Source: JAUILH01 sp965230535 (lineage in GTDB: Bacteria > Bacteroidota > Bacteroidia > Flavobacteriales_D > JAUILH01). From it: a stretch of 64,000 nt of DNA. The stretch lies in the NCBI GenBank assembly GCA_965230535.1, contig OZ246010.1, positions 1,550,001-1,614,000 of the forward strand, written 5' to 3'. The notes beneath the pieces were generated by a model. It ran no database searches, was not told the DNA's origin, and saw only the letters and a program-made list of their open reading frames with translations. This document shows, piece after piece, positions 43,201-50,451 of the stretch. The number at the start of each line of letters is the position of its first letter. The first letter of the stretch is position 1. Position numbers and translations under genes: made by a program.

Positions 43201-44474
43201 GATGTGATCCGGCACACTATAACGATAACGATTTCGATCCTGAAGAACACCATGAAAACTCTATCAATGGAACATGGGCTCCATTTAAATTGGTAGGTAT
43301 TCAGGAAAATGGGACTTCTCAGTATCCTTGTGTACGTAACATGCCAATTGCGAAGGCTCAACAATCAAGTCAAACTCAAGCAAGACTAGAGTACTTGAAT
43401 AACGTTGATATCGTATTCACAAATGATAAGAGCAAATGGACAAGATGTATGGTTCTTGAAATGTCTGATGACGACAACCTTTCAGAAGGTGGTGCGGATA
43501 AGATGAAGTTGAGAGAAGCTCCATCTGTAGATAAAGACGGACGTAAAGCTGGTGATGCTGGTTACAATGCTGCCGATGGTGACTTAACTGCTACCACTGG
43601 TATGGGATGGTTCCCAGGTTATGCAATCGACCTTGAGACTGGTAAGCGTTTGAATATGGCATTTGCTGAAGATTCTTGGTTAGGTGTTGATAACGGACGT
43701 GACATGATATGGAACCCAACTTCTACCCTATACTCTGGATTTGGTGAGCCAATCTTTGGTGGTAAGCACTACGTATATGTATTTACTGCTAATGATCACT
43801 TGTCAACTAACAACTCTCCTGCTTATGACGCATGTGCATGGGCTCACTCAAGAGTAAGTGTTAACAACGTGGCTGGTGCATTCAAATTCTGTACTTGGGT
43901 TGGTATGCCAATGTTAGAAGATGGCTACTCTTTCAATTCACCATCAGAAATTCCAACTGAGGCAAGAATTAGATTGAGAGTTAAGAAAGCATACAACGAA
44001 TTCCCAACTCAGGGAACACTTGCAGATTCTGCAGCTCTTAGTGAAAACAACTGGGCTCCGGTTTATGAATTCAACACAGGTAACATTGCTACTATCACTG
44101 ATAACGTAGATACTGCTACAAGTGCACTGGATTTAATCAACATTGTTCCTAACCCATACTACGCATACTCTCAGTATGAAGAAAACAGGTTGGATAACAG
44201 AGTGAAGATTACAAACCTTCCAGAGCAGTGTGTGGTAACAATCTACACGGCTAATGGTACTTTGGTAAGACAGTTTGATAAAGATGATCCATTAACTTCT
44301 ATCGATTGGGATTTGAAGAACTTCAAAGGTATTCCAATCGCCGGTGGTACTTACATTATCCACATCAAGGCTGATAACTTACCAGACTCTTATGGAGATG
44401 ATAAGAAACGTGCTAACGAAAGAGTGATCAAATGGTTCGGAATCACCAGACCACCAGATTTGGAGAACTTCTAA
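40290..44474 (+). CDS. 1394-residue secreted protein of unknown function, probable T9SS-linked
   Basis: The signal peptide MKKISLL-type (about 1-24, ending SFAW) is followed at 50-130 by a segment (NNVRALIETGGNLWQD, YEVPAGAGTTAIFAGALWLGG, SGNDFWPGPL) that recurs in long secreted Bacteroidota proteins. A Ca-binding-like DRDGNGIYEPSRGD sits at about 209-222. The middle is beta-rich with many aromatic, Asp and Gly residues. The C-terminus (about 1284-1360: NIVPNPYYAYSQYEENRLDN, VVTIYTANGTLVRQFDKDD, GGTYIIHIKA) looks like a FlgD/type A-like sorting fold but continues about 30 residues beyond the usual end. No enzyme motif is recognised. It lies 27 nt after the TonB receptor and 44 nt before the PorV-like gene. 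Confidence 0.8.
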   Translation: MKEMNKKISLLLCFLVVGSAQSFAWHDYSKSGSKGNQTINNGSSRANCAPAVSRTNLALNNVRALIETGGNLWQDRSTGNASYEVPAGAGTTAIFAGALWLGGEDVNGQLKIAAVDYRESGNDFWPGPLTVSGDAEITPDVCTEYDQFFEITRQEVSQFNAWYECVNDPTGACDPNALFPNYTIPAIINEWPAHGDPTKDQDFYLAPFYDRDGNGIYEPSRGDYPDFDIRGDGCDPSDRTVRLFGDQTYWWVFNDKGNIHTETGGDPVGMEIRAQAFAFTTNDEVNNMTFYNYELINRSTQTLSNTYFGQWVDPDLGCSGDDYVGCDVKRGLGYCYNADAVDDDVCSGALPYGANPPAIGIDFFEGPYKDNDGIDNPGPTADNNFFVSYGDAIAGDGITYKGMGIGYGDQVVDNERFGMRKFMIYTGGSTPGVYGFPQTDPDNAIQHYRYLQGIWQNGDPLVYGGGGYQTNPGADANIPCDYAFPGDSDPQGFGAGGVSGLFDWSEVTNANPKGDRRFMQSAGPFTLEPGAVNNITVGAVYARSSAGGLFASVDAMRLADDKAQALFDNCFQILEGPDAPDVVIQEMDKEIIIYLGNTKGQSNNYVDTPEDYQIEDPFIITPDSLLNQGITYDNIYRFEGYQVFQLKNKDVSPSELTDIDKARLVAQCDLKNGVTQLINWTYNEGLGVPEPEEMVNGTDEGIKHSFRITEDEFAEGDRALVNHKKYYYMAIAYGYNNYKTFSLLPDSLDGQQQPYIASRKNGQGGEIKVYTGIPHIQAPEANGTINQSNYGDSPEITRREGMGNGGLVLDFTEETENAILANNFSRYPTYKENAGPVNIKVIDPLNVVDGQYKLIIKKDKSLPFNNETIGTGAEWELIRYSTTNDTIFSDKSIDVGYEQLIPEWGISVEIEQVAYETIISQKYIEFLEATIEYGDSSKQWLSGVQDADGQSNQNWIRSGTVSNASEPDGNGCDPAHYNDNDFDPEEHHENSINGTWAPFKLVGIQENGTSQYPCVRNMPIAKAQQSSQTQARLEYLNNVDIVFTNDKSKWTRCMVLEMSDDDNLSEGGADKMKLREAPSVDKDGRKAGDAGYNAADGDLTATTGMGWFPGYAIDLETGKRLNMAFAEDSWLGVDNGRDMIWNPTSTLYSGFGEPIFGGKHYVYVFTANDHLSTNNSPAYDACAWAHSRVSVNNVAGAFKFCTWVGMPMLEDGYSFNSPSEIPTEARIRLRVKKAYNEFPTQGTLADSAALSENNWAPVYEFNTGNIATITDNVDTATSALDLINIVPNPYYAYSQYEENRLDNRVKITNLPEQCVVTIYTANGTLVRQFDKDDPLTSIDWDLKNFKGIPIAGGTYIIHIKADNLPDSYGDDKKRANERVIKWFGITRPPDLENF

Positions 44475-44518
44475 ACCGTTATTTGAATTATTTTATTAAT
44501 TAGGAATTATTTGTACTC

Positions 44519-45583
44519 ATGATAAAAAGGAATATTGTTAGCGTATTATTAGTTGGAGGGATGCTTTTTGCCTCTAACACTTACGCCGGAAATGAAGACA
44601 GAGCTGGTTCTGCTGGTGCAAACCAACTACTTATCAACCCTTGGGCAAGAAGTTCAGGATGGGCTGGTGCAGGAGTATCTTCAACAAGAGGTTTAGAGGC
44701 TATGTTTGTAAACGTAGCAGGTATGGCTTTTACACCTAAAACAGAATTGGTTTTTTCAAGAACTAACTGGTTAGGCGGTTCTGACATTAGCATTAGTAAT
44801 GTTGGATTTGCTCAGAGAGTTGGAGAAACAGCTGTTATCGGACTTGGTGTAATGTCTATGAACTATGGTGAAATTGCAATTACCACGGTAAGTAACCCTG
44901 AAGGTAATATTGGTACCTTCTCTCCAAGAAACATGAATTTAGGAATCTCTTTTGCAAAAGAGTTCTCTAACAGTATCTATGGTGGTATTACTGTAAAGGC
45001 TATCTCTGAGAGAATCACTGATGCCAGTGCAGGAGGAATTGCTTTTGATGCTGGTATTCGTTACGTAACCGGAGAAAACGATCAAATCAAATTTGGTATT
45101 GCATTGAAGAATGTAGGCCCACCTCTTACTTTTAGCGGTGATGGTCTTTCATTTACAATCAACCAGGAGTTCCTGGGTATTGATCAGGATATCAGCGTAG
45201 AGCAAAAGTCTGCTAAATTCGAGTTGCCATCTTTGGTTAATATCGGAGCTTCTTACGATTTCATGTTTGGAGAAGAGCATACATTGACTGTTGCTGGTGC
45301 ATTTGTATCTAACTCCTTTACTAAAGATCAAATTAAACTTGGTGCAAATTACGTGTTCGATACAGGCAAAGCTTTATTTACAGCTCGTGCTGGATACACT
45401 TACGAAAAAGGTATCTTCTCTGAGACTGATAGAACTACAGCCTTAACCGGACCATCTGCTGGTGTATCTGTTGATTTTGCTTTCGGTGAAAGTAAAAGTG
45501 CTATCGGTATCGATTATAGCTACAGAACTACCAACCCATTTGCTGGTGTTCACAACATTGGCCTACACATCAACTTGAAGTAA
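44519..45583 (+). CDS. PorV/PorQ-family outer-membrane protein
   Basis: 354 residues. The signal peptide (1-23, ending TYAG) is followed by the family onset SAGANQLLINPWARSSGWAG, then AGVSSTRGLEAMFVNVAGMA with a glycine-rich barrel beginning. The FadL-like 14-stranded barrel of this family ends FAGVHNIGLHINLK. PorV shuttles T9SS cargo from the SprA translocon to the PorU attachment complex; PorQ-type relatives bind other cargo partners. Its place directly after a T9SS-type giant protein and a TonB receptor suggests it is a dedicated carrier, which is inference. A strong terminator lies 47 nt after the stop. Confidence 0.87.
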   Translation: MIKRNIVSVLLVGGMLFASNTYAGNEDRAGSAGANQLLINPWARSSGWAGAGVSSTRGLEAMFVNVAGMAFTPKTELVFSRTNWLGGSDISISNVGFAQRVGETAVIGLGVMSMNYGEIAITTVSNPEGNIGTFSPRNMNLGISFAKEFSNSIYGGITVKAISERITDASAGGIAFDAGIRYVTGENDQIKFGIALKNVGPPLTFSGDGLSFTINQEFLGIDQDISVEQKSAKFELPSLVNIGASYDFMFGEEHTLTVAGAFVSNSFTKDQIKLGANYVFDTGKALFTARAGYTYEKGIFSETDRTTALTGPSAGVSVDFAFGESKSAIGIDYSYRTTNPFAGVHNIGLHINLK

Positions 45584-45605
45584 GTACAGTATTTTTATAT
45601 ATTTG
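45575..45605 (+). promoter_or_regulatory. Perfect promoter upstream of the terminator before greA
   Basis: TTG (45575-45577), 20 nt, TATATTTG (45598-45605). It overlaps the last codons of the PorV-like gene. Transcripts would start near 45611 and meet the terminator hairpin at 45630 before reaching greA. Confidence 0.7.
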
Positions 45606-45629
45606 TACTGAATACATAATAAGTATTTG

Positions 45630-45667
45630 TCCCGCTGCGTTAAACGTAGCGGGATAGTTTTTTTATA
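45630..45667 (+). terminator. Terminator between PorV-like gene and greA
   Basis: TCCCGCTGCG (45630-45639) pairs with CGTAGCGGGA (45645-45654), a 10-bp GC-rich stem with one G-T pair and a 5-nt loop, followed by TAG and a T7 tract. It ends the TonB receptor module. Confidence 0.9.
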
Positions 45668-45684
45668 CCTCAAAATTTATTGCC

Positions 45685-46158
45685 ATGTCTCAAGTAAGCT
45701 ATTTTTCGGAAGAAGGGTTGAAAAACCTTAAGGATGAACTTAAACAACTGGAACAAGTTGAACGTCCTAAAATTTCTCAGCAAATTGCAGAAGCCAGAGA
45801 CAAAGGAGATTTATCCGAAAACGCAGAATATGATGCTGCAAAAGAAGCTCAGGGTTTATTAGAGCTGAAAATTTCAAAACTAAAAGAGGTTATCGCAAGC
45901 GCTCGTATCATTGATGAGTCTCAGATTGATGCATCCAAAGTATATATTCACTCAAAAGTGAAGATCAAGAACATCAAAATGAACAAAGAAATGATGTACA
46001 CACTTGTGGCAGAAAATGAAGCCGATCTTAAAGCCGGAAAGATTTCTGTTGACTCTCCTATTGGAAAAGGGCTTTTGGGCTTATCTGTTGGTGATATTGC
46101 AGACATTAAAGTGCCAAATGGCATCATGCAGTTCGAGATCATCGAAATAACTAGATAA
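45685..46158 (+). CDS. greA: Transcription elongation factor GreA
   Basis: 157 residues. The N-terminal coiled coil (about 1-75) carries the acidic tip motif GDLSENAEYDAAKEAQ (41-56), whose Asp and Glu residues are essential for RNA cleavage in backtracked polymerase. The C-terminal FKBP-like domain follows, with SPIGKGLLGLSVGDIADI. The TAA stop overlaps the ATG of the HIT gene by 1 nt. It is preceded by a terminator hairpin 18 nt upstream and a consensus promoter before that hairpin, an arrangement that could attenuate expression. Confidence 0.95.
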   Translation: MSQVSYFSEEGLKNLKDELKQLEQVERPKISQQIAEARDKGDLSENAEYDAAKEAQGLLELKISKLKEVIASARIIDESQIDASKVYIHSKVKIKNIKMNKEMMYTLVAENEADLKAGKISVDSPIGKGLLGLSVGDIADIKVPNGIMQFEIIEITR

Positions 46159-46547
46159 TGTCCAGCATTTTTTCAAAAATAATTGCCGGAGATATTCCAT
46201 CTTACAAAATTGCTGAAAACGATAAGTTCTACGCTTTTTTGGATATAAACCCGTTGGCCAAAGGTCATACACTGGTTATTCCAAAACAGGAAATCGATTA
46301 TATTTTCGATTTAAATGATGACCTGCTGGCAGAACTTCACGTTTTTGCCAAGCAAGTAGCCAAAAAAATTGAAAAGGTCATCCCTTGTGAACGAATTGGT
46401 GTTGCTGTGATCGGTTTAGAGGTTCCTCATGCACATATTCATCTCATTCCTATGAATGAAGTTGGTGATATGAATTTTGCAAACCCAAAGCTTAATTTAG
46501 ACGCGGAGACCATGCAAGCCATTCAAACCAGCATTCTTGAAGCTTAA
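46158..46547 (+). CDS. HIT-family hydrolase
   Basis: 129 residues. The histidine triad is HAHIHLIP with His91, His93 and His95, preceded by RIGVAVIGLEVP. The N-terminal SIFSKIIAGDIPSYKIAE is the usual Hint-like onset, with the nucleotide pocket at FLDINPLAKGHTLVIPK. Relatives cleave nucleoside phosphoramidates or AMP-linked conjugates. Its start overlaps the greA stop (TAATG), so the two are translationally coupled; greA-HIT pairs are common in Bacteroidota. The gene ends against the ruvC stop on the opposite strand without spacer. Confidence 0.92.
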   Translation: MSSIFSKIIAGDIPSYKIAENDKFYAFLDINPLAKGHTLVIPKQEIDYIFDLNDDLLAELHVFAKQVAKKIEKVIPCERIGVAVIGLEVPHAHIHLIPMNEVGDMNFANPKLNLDAETMQAIQTSILEA

Positions 46548-47099
46548 TTATTTGAGCTTTCCAGGATTCTGACTCACAAAAGTTTTCCAGCTACCATACT
46601 TCTTGTCTCCCCCACCAGGCTTTCTTTGAAAGAAATGACATACAGCTGCCGCCAAACCATCAGTAGCATCCAAGTGCTTAGGAAGTGTCTTTATCTTTAA
46701 TAAGGATTGTAACATAGAAGCTACTTGTTCCTTTGAAGCAGCTCCCCTACCAGTGATCGCCTGCTTTATTCTTTTTGGTGAATACTCAGTAATTGGAATA
46801 TCCCTCGATAATGCAGCTGCTATGGCCACGCCTTGAGCTTTTCCAAGTTTCAGCATGGATTGTACATTTTTGCCGAAAAAAGGTGCCTCTATGGCCAAAT
46901 GATCTGGATGATACTTATCTATAAGGGAAACAGTCTGATCAAATATCTCCTTCAACTTCACGTGATGGTCGTCCAGCTTCCTCATATCCAGGATCCCCAT
47001 ATCGAGCATGGTCATTTTGGAGCCCTCACACAATATAATCCCATACCCCATCAAATTGGTACCAGGATCCATGCCCAAAATAATCTGCTCTTTCTTCAT
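46548..47099 (-). CDS. ruvC: Holliday junction endodeoxyribonuclease RuvC
   Basis: 183 residues. It resolves Holliday junctions with RuvAB. The catalytic acidic residues are visible: Asp11 in GMDPGTNLMGYG, Glu71 in AIEAPFFGKN and Asp144/Asp147 in HLDATDGLAAA, matching Asp7, Glu66, Asp138 and Asp141 of E. coli. The basic stretch SPKRIKQAITGRG binds DNA. It is convergent with the HIT gene, with no bases between the stops, and divergent from the flippase-like gene across 19 nt. No ruvA or ruvB is nearby. Confidence 0.95.
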   Translation of the reverse strand: MKKEQIILGMDPGTNLMGYGIILCEGSKMTMLDMGILDMRKLDDHHVKLKEIFDQTVSLIDKYHPDHLAIEAPFFGKNVQSMLKLGKAQGVAIAAALSRDIPITEYSPKRIKQAITGRGAASKEQVASMLQSLLKIKTLPKHLDATDGLAAAVCHFFQRKPGGGDKKYGSWKTFVSQNPGKLK

Positions 47100-47103
47100 T
47101 TCT

Positions 47104-47111
47104 TACATTTG
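47104..47111 (+). promoter_or_regulatory. -7 element (TACATTTG) 7 nt before start codon
   Basis: Full TAnnTTTG match in the 19-nt divergent gap with ruvC, 7 nt from the ATG at 47119. It supports that start and predicts a nearly leaderless mRNA. Confidence 0.5.
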
Positions 47112-47118
47112 CATAGTT

Positions 47119-48057
47119 ATGAAAGCTTGGAATCTTTCCAAAATAGCCATCACCTTACTCAAACTTACTGTTTTTTCAGCCTGTTTGTTCATTGGTTTTA
47201 GATATTTACAAAAACATGAGGCTGACTGGCGCAATCTTGAGCTCAACCAAAATGCTTTTTGGATAATTCCTTCCATTCTTCTTCTATCTGTCATTAACTG
47301 GGGAATAGAATCATTAAAATGGCAAAAGCTTATTCAACTTATAAAACCACTTTCATTTAAAGCTGCTGTGAAAGCCACATTGTCAGGCGTTGCTACAAGT
47401 TTCGTAACACCATTTCGAGTAGGCGATTTCGTAGGGCGGGTAATTCATCTGGATTCTCATAAAAAAACGGCCTCCATTCTTACTTTCTATGGCAATTTCA
47501 CGCAATTAATGGCCACTCTTCTTTTTGGCTTAGTGGGACTCGCCTTAATCCCGGAAAAGGCATTAAACCTTCACAAAGACATTCATTTACTGATTATCAT
47601 AGTTGGTTTCTGTCTGCTTATATTCTGCTACGCCACTATTCTGTATCCAAAGCAAATGGCTCAGAGATTTAAACTTAAGGAATGGCTGAAGTTTGACCTT
47701 GGTCTGGACTTAATCAGCAAAAAGCTGTCTTTGAGCATATCTGCTTTATCGCTTATTCGCTATTCAATATTTCTGATTCAATTTTATCTGGCTTATCGGA
47801 TTTTCGGAGCCGATATAGACAGTTTATTGCTCTTGAGTTTAATCAGTCTACTGTATCTCTTCATCACCTTTATCCCTTCTCCGCTTCTGGGCAAACTAGG
47901 GGTAAGAGAGTCGGTTGCTTTGTTTCTGATTGGTCCATTTGAAAGCTCTGAGATCATAGTTGCTGCTTCTCTGCTCATTTGGTTCATTAACTTGTTCATT
48001 CCGGCCATTATTGGCTCTGTTTTTCTTTTAAAAGTAAAATCTCTCAGATCCAAATGA
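47119..48057 (+). CDS. Flippase-like (LPG synthase TM region/AglD-type) membrane protein
   Basis: 312 residues from the ATG at 47119, where MKAWNLSKIAITLLKLTVFS begins; an in-frame start 111 nt upstream would lie inside ruvC and is rejected. Seven or eight hydrophobic segments and the motif WGIESLKWQKLI, then KATLSGVATSFVTPFRVGDFVGR, fit the lysylphosphatidylglycerol synthase transmembrane-region/UPF0104 family. It lacks the soluble aminoacyl-transferase domain of MprF. Relatives act in lipid flipping or glycan assembly. Its stop overlaps the GT2 start by 4 nt (ATGA), so the two proteins are probably made together. Confidence 0.82.
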   Translation: MKAWNLSKIAITLLKLTVFSACLFIGFRYLQKHEADWRNLELNQNAFWIIPSILLLSVINWGIESLKWQKLIQLIKPLSFKAAVKATLSGVATSFVTPFRVGDFVGRVIHLDSHKKTASILTFYGNFTQLMATLLFGLVGLALIPEKALNLHKDIHLLIIIVGFCLLIFCYATILYPKQMAQRFKLKEWLKFDLGLDLISKKLSLSISALSLIRYSIFLIQFYLAYRIFGADIDSLLLLSLISLLYLFITFIPSPLLGKLGVRESVALFLIGPFESSEIIVAASLLIWFINLFIPAIIGSVFLLKVKSLRSK

Positions 48058-49124
48058 CAGTCCTCATATCCATATTGGCTATAAGTACCTTCATTTACCT
48101 TTGCTTTTTGATCGTAAGCATGTGTGGACTTTTAAAGAAAGTGCCATACAACAACTCAGCACCATATAATTCCGGAGTCAGCATCATCATTCCGTACAGA
48201 AACGAAGGGAAGCATATTTCAAAACTTCAGGAACAACTCAAAAAGTACCTTGGATCAATCCATACACATGAGGTTATTTGGGTCAATGATCATTCTTCTG
48301 ATGGTTATGAACCTGATTCGAATTCACCTCAAATAAAACTAGATCTGTCTCATGAGCAGACTGGTAAAAAAGCCGCTATTAAAACCGGAATAGAACATGC
48401 TTCATATGAGCATATTCTTTGTTTAGATGCGGATATTGAATTGAACGAAGGTTTCTTCAATTCACTGCATAAACATTGGACTTCTCGGGTTCATATTTGC
48501 CCTGTAATCATCAAAGCAAAAGGTTTTTGGTCTTCTATCTGGTCTCTTGAAAGCTATGCATTATGTGGGCTAACCGTTGGGATGGCTAAGGTTCAAAGTC
48601 CCATTATGAACAATGGAGCGGCATGGGCCTTTCGTAAATCAGATTGGTCGGATCTTAAAATCCGTCATTTGAATCATCCTTCCGGAGATGATATTTTCAC
48701 ACTTGAGGCATTCAAAAAGTCCGGAACAAGTTTCAGTTCAGAGTTGACAAATGATGCTTTGGTTATGGTTGATTCTCCTCCTACCTTGAAGACATTTTTG
48801 AGTCAAAGAATCCGTTGGGCGGGAAAATCTTCCAAGCTCGTCGATCCCGTTATGATTTTATTTGGAATGGCCACAATCACCATGTATTTGTCCCTGATTA
48901 TCGGCTTGATTTATTCTCTATTCAACTCATTTTCAGAGGCATTCATTCTAATCTTATCAATTAAATATATAATTGACTTTAGTTTACTATTTTTGGTATC
49001 CATCAAAGCAGGCTTACCCCGCTTACTATGGGCATATCCGATTTTATCAATTGTGTATCCATTGTATGCGATATTCGTTGCTTTTGCTCCATTATTCTAC
49101 CGGACCAAATGGAAAGGTAGGTAA
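48054..49124 (+). CDS. GT2-family membrane glycosyltransferase
   Basis: 356 residues. An N-terminal membrane helix (about 1-25) precedes the GT-A domain: GVSIIIPYRNEGKHISKLQE, then VIWVNDHSSDGYEP, the DAD-like metal site in ILCLDADIELNEGFF, then MNNGAAWAFRKSDW. A QRIRWAGKSSK motif, corresponding to the Q/R-x-x-R-W of processive GT2 enzymes, lies at about 252-262. Two or three C-terminal helices follow (275-350). It could transfer sugars to a lipid carrier, together with the overlapping upstream flippase-like protein. Donor and product are unknown. Confidence 0.87.
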   Translation: MTVLISILAISTFIYLCFLIVSMCGLLKKVPYNNSAPYNSGVSIIIPYRNEGKHISKLQEQLKKYLGSIHTHEVIWVNDHSSDGYEPDSNSPQIKLDLSHEQTGKKAAIKTGIEHASYEHILCLDADIELNEGFFNSLHKHWTSRVHICPVIIKAKGFWSSIWSLESYALCGLTVGMAKVQSPIMNNGAAWAFRKSDWSDLKIRHLNHPSGDDIFTLEAFKKSGTSFSSELTNDALVMVDSPPTLKTFLSQRIRWAGKSSKLVDPVMILFGMATITMYLSLIIGLIYSLFNSFSEAFILILSIKYIIDFSLLFLVSIKAGLPRLLWAYPILSIVYPLYAIFVAFAPLFYRTKWKGR

Positions 49125-49133
49125 GGAAACGCC

Positions 49134-50450
49134 ATGAACGCCATGTGGTTTAAAAGACGTAAAATAAAAGAGATTGATTCTTCTTCCAGTTCGATTGGTA
49201 AAACAGCCTGGAGAAGATTCAGGCGAGACAGAATGGCCATGTTCGGAATGATCATTTTGGTTTTGTCGATTATCATTGCAGTTTCGGGCTCTTTGATTCG
49301 ACCAGATCAAACTGAGGACGTGGCGCAACAAATTCCAAGTATCGAATTTCAATCTCCGGGTTTCAAAACCACCATTCTTAAAGAACGGTTAGACCACATT
49401 CCAGAATACAACACCATTTTCGACCGCATGTTTTTTGGCGGTAAAGTGAAGCAGTATAAGAATTATGCAATCTATGATGATTATGAATTTGACGGGCCTT
49501 ACATCAAGTTTCGTGAGTTTCATACCCGAAAAACAGATCCGGAGACAGAAGTAGAGGATATTGCCAAGTTTCTATACCCTCTGGATTATAACAACAGGTA
49601 CGTTTACATCAAAAATGAAAAAGGCGAAATCGATTCTGTTGGCTTCATTGTAATCGGTGAAGGTGAGGTTATACGATCTGTAAAAGACATGCAGAAACAG
49701 CTTGAAGAAGAGAATATTTTCGAAAGAACGTATTGGTTAGGAACTGCTAAACATGGACGTGATATGTTGAGTCTGATAATGGCCAGTATCATTGTTTCTC
49801 TGACTGTTGGATTGATCGCCGTTCTAATCTCTGTGACTGTTGGAATTACTTTGGGAGCCATTGCCGGTTACTTCAGAGGTTGGGTAGATGATGTAATCAT
49901 GTATTTCGTGAATGTCATTTGGTCCATTCCTTTGCTTTTGATCGTAATTGCACTGTCCATTTCTTTGGGACAAGGCTTACAAACCGTGTGTATTTCTATT
50001 GGAGCGGTTCTTTGGGTAGAAGTTGCCAGAATTGTTCGGGGACAGGTTCTTTCTGTACGTGAAAAGGAGTTCGTAGAAGCTTCCAGAGCTCTTGGTTATA
50101 GTTCCGGACGAATCATATTTAAACATGTTCTGCCAAATGTGATGGGACCAGTTATTGTGATTGCTGCCGCCAATTTTGCTTCTGCGATTCTAATCGAATC
50201 CGGCTTGAGCTTTCTGGGAGTTGGAACACAACCACCTCAACCGTCTTTGGGAGCACTGGTTTCTGAATATAGAAATTATGTAACAAACGAAAAGCAAGCT
50301 TATTTGGCCATTTTGCCATCTGCCATGATCGTTATTTTGGTTCTGGCATTTATGTTAATCGGAAATGGTATCAGAGATGCCTTTGATAACAGAGCAGTTG
50401 AATCTGCTCCTCCGGTTGATCCTTCAGATGCTTATTCGGGCGGTAGCTAA
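49134..50450 (+). CDS. ABC transporter permease, OppC/DppC type
   Basis: 438 residues. The N-terminus has the OppC onset (RRFRRDRMAMFGMIILVLSI), then one membrane segment and a large periplasmic insertion (about 60-195) with charged residues. The binding-protein-dependent permease domain follows (TM segments about 215-425), with the EAA loop EFVEASRALGYSSGRIIFKH. The C-terminus is a short soluble tail. Relatives import oligopeptides or nickel. OppB, ATPase and binding-protein partners are not adjacent, so it functions with genes elsewhere. It is about 9 nt downstream of the GT2 gene and ends 1 nt from the convergent AtoE-like gene. Confidence 0.87.
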   Translation: MNAMWFKRRKIKEIDSSSSSIGKTAWRRFRRDRMAMFGMIILVLSIIIAVSGSLIRPDQTEDVAQQIPSIEFQSPGFKTTILKERLDHIPEYNTIFDRMFFGGKVKQYKNYAIYDDYEFDGPYIKFREFHTRKTDPETEVEDIAKFLYPLDYNNRYVYIKNEKGEIDSVGFIVIGEGEVIRSVKDMQKQLEEENIFERTYWLGTAKHGRDMLSLIMASIIVSLTVGLIAVLISVTVGITLGAIAGYFRGWVDDVIMYFVNVIWSIPLLLIVIALSISLGQGLQTVCISIGAVLWVEVARIVRGQVLSVREKEFVEASRALGYSSGRIIFKHVLPNVMGPVIVIAAANFASAILIESGLSFLGVGTQPPQPSLGALVSEYRNYVTNEKQAYLAILPSAMIVILVLAFMLIGNGIRDAFDNRAVESAPPVDPSDAYSGGS

Positions 50451-50451
50451 T

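Noticed and set aside
47008..47118. Extended N-terminus of the flippase-like protein
   Set aside because: The extra 37 codons lie inside ruvC on the other strand; the ATG at 47119 begins a normal membrane protein and follows a -7 element.
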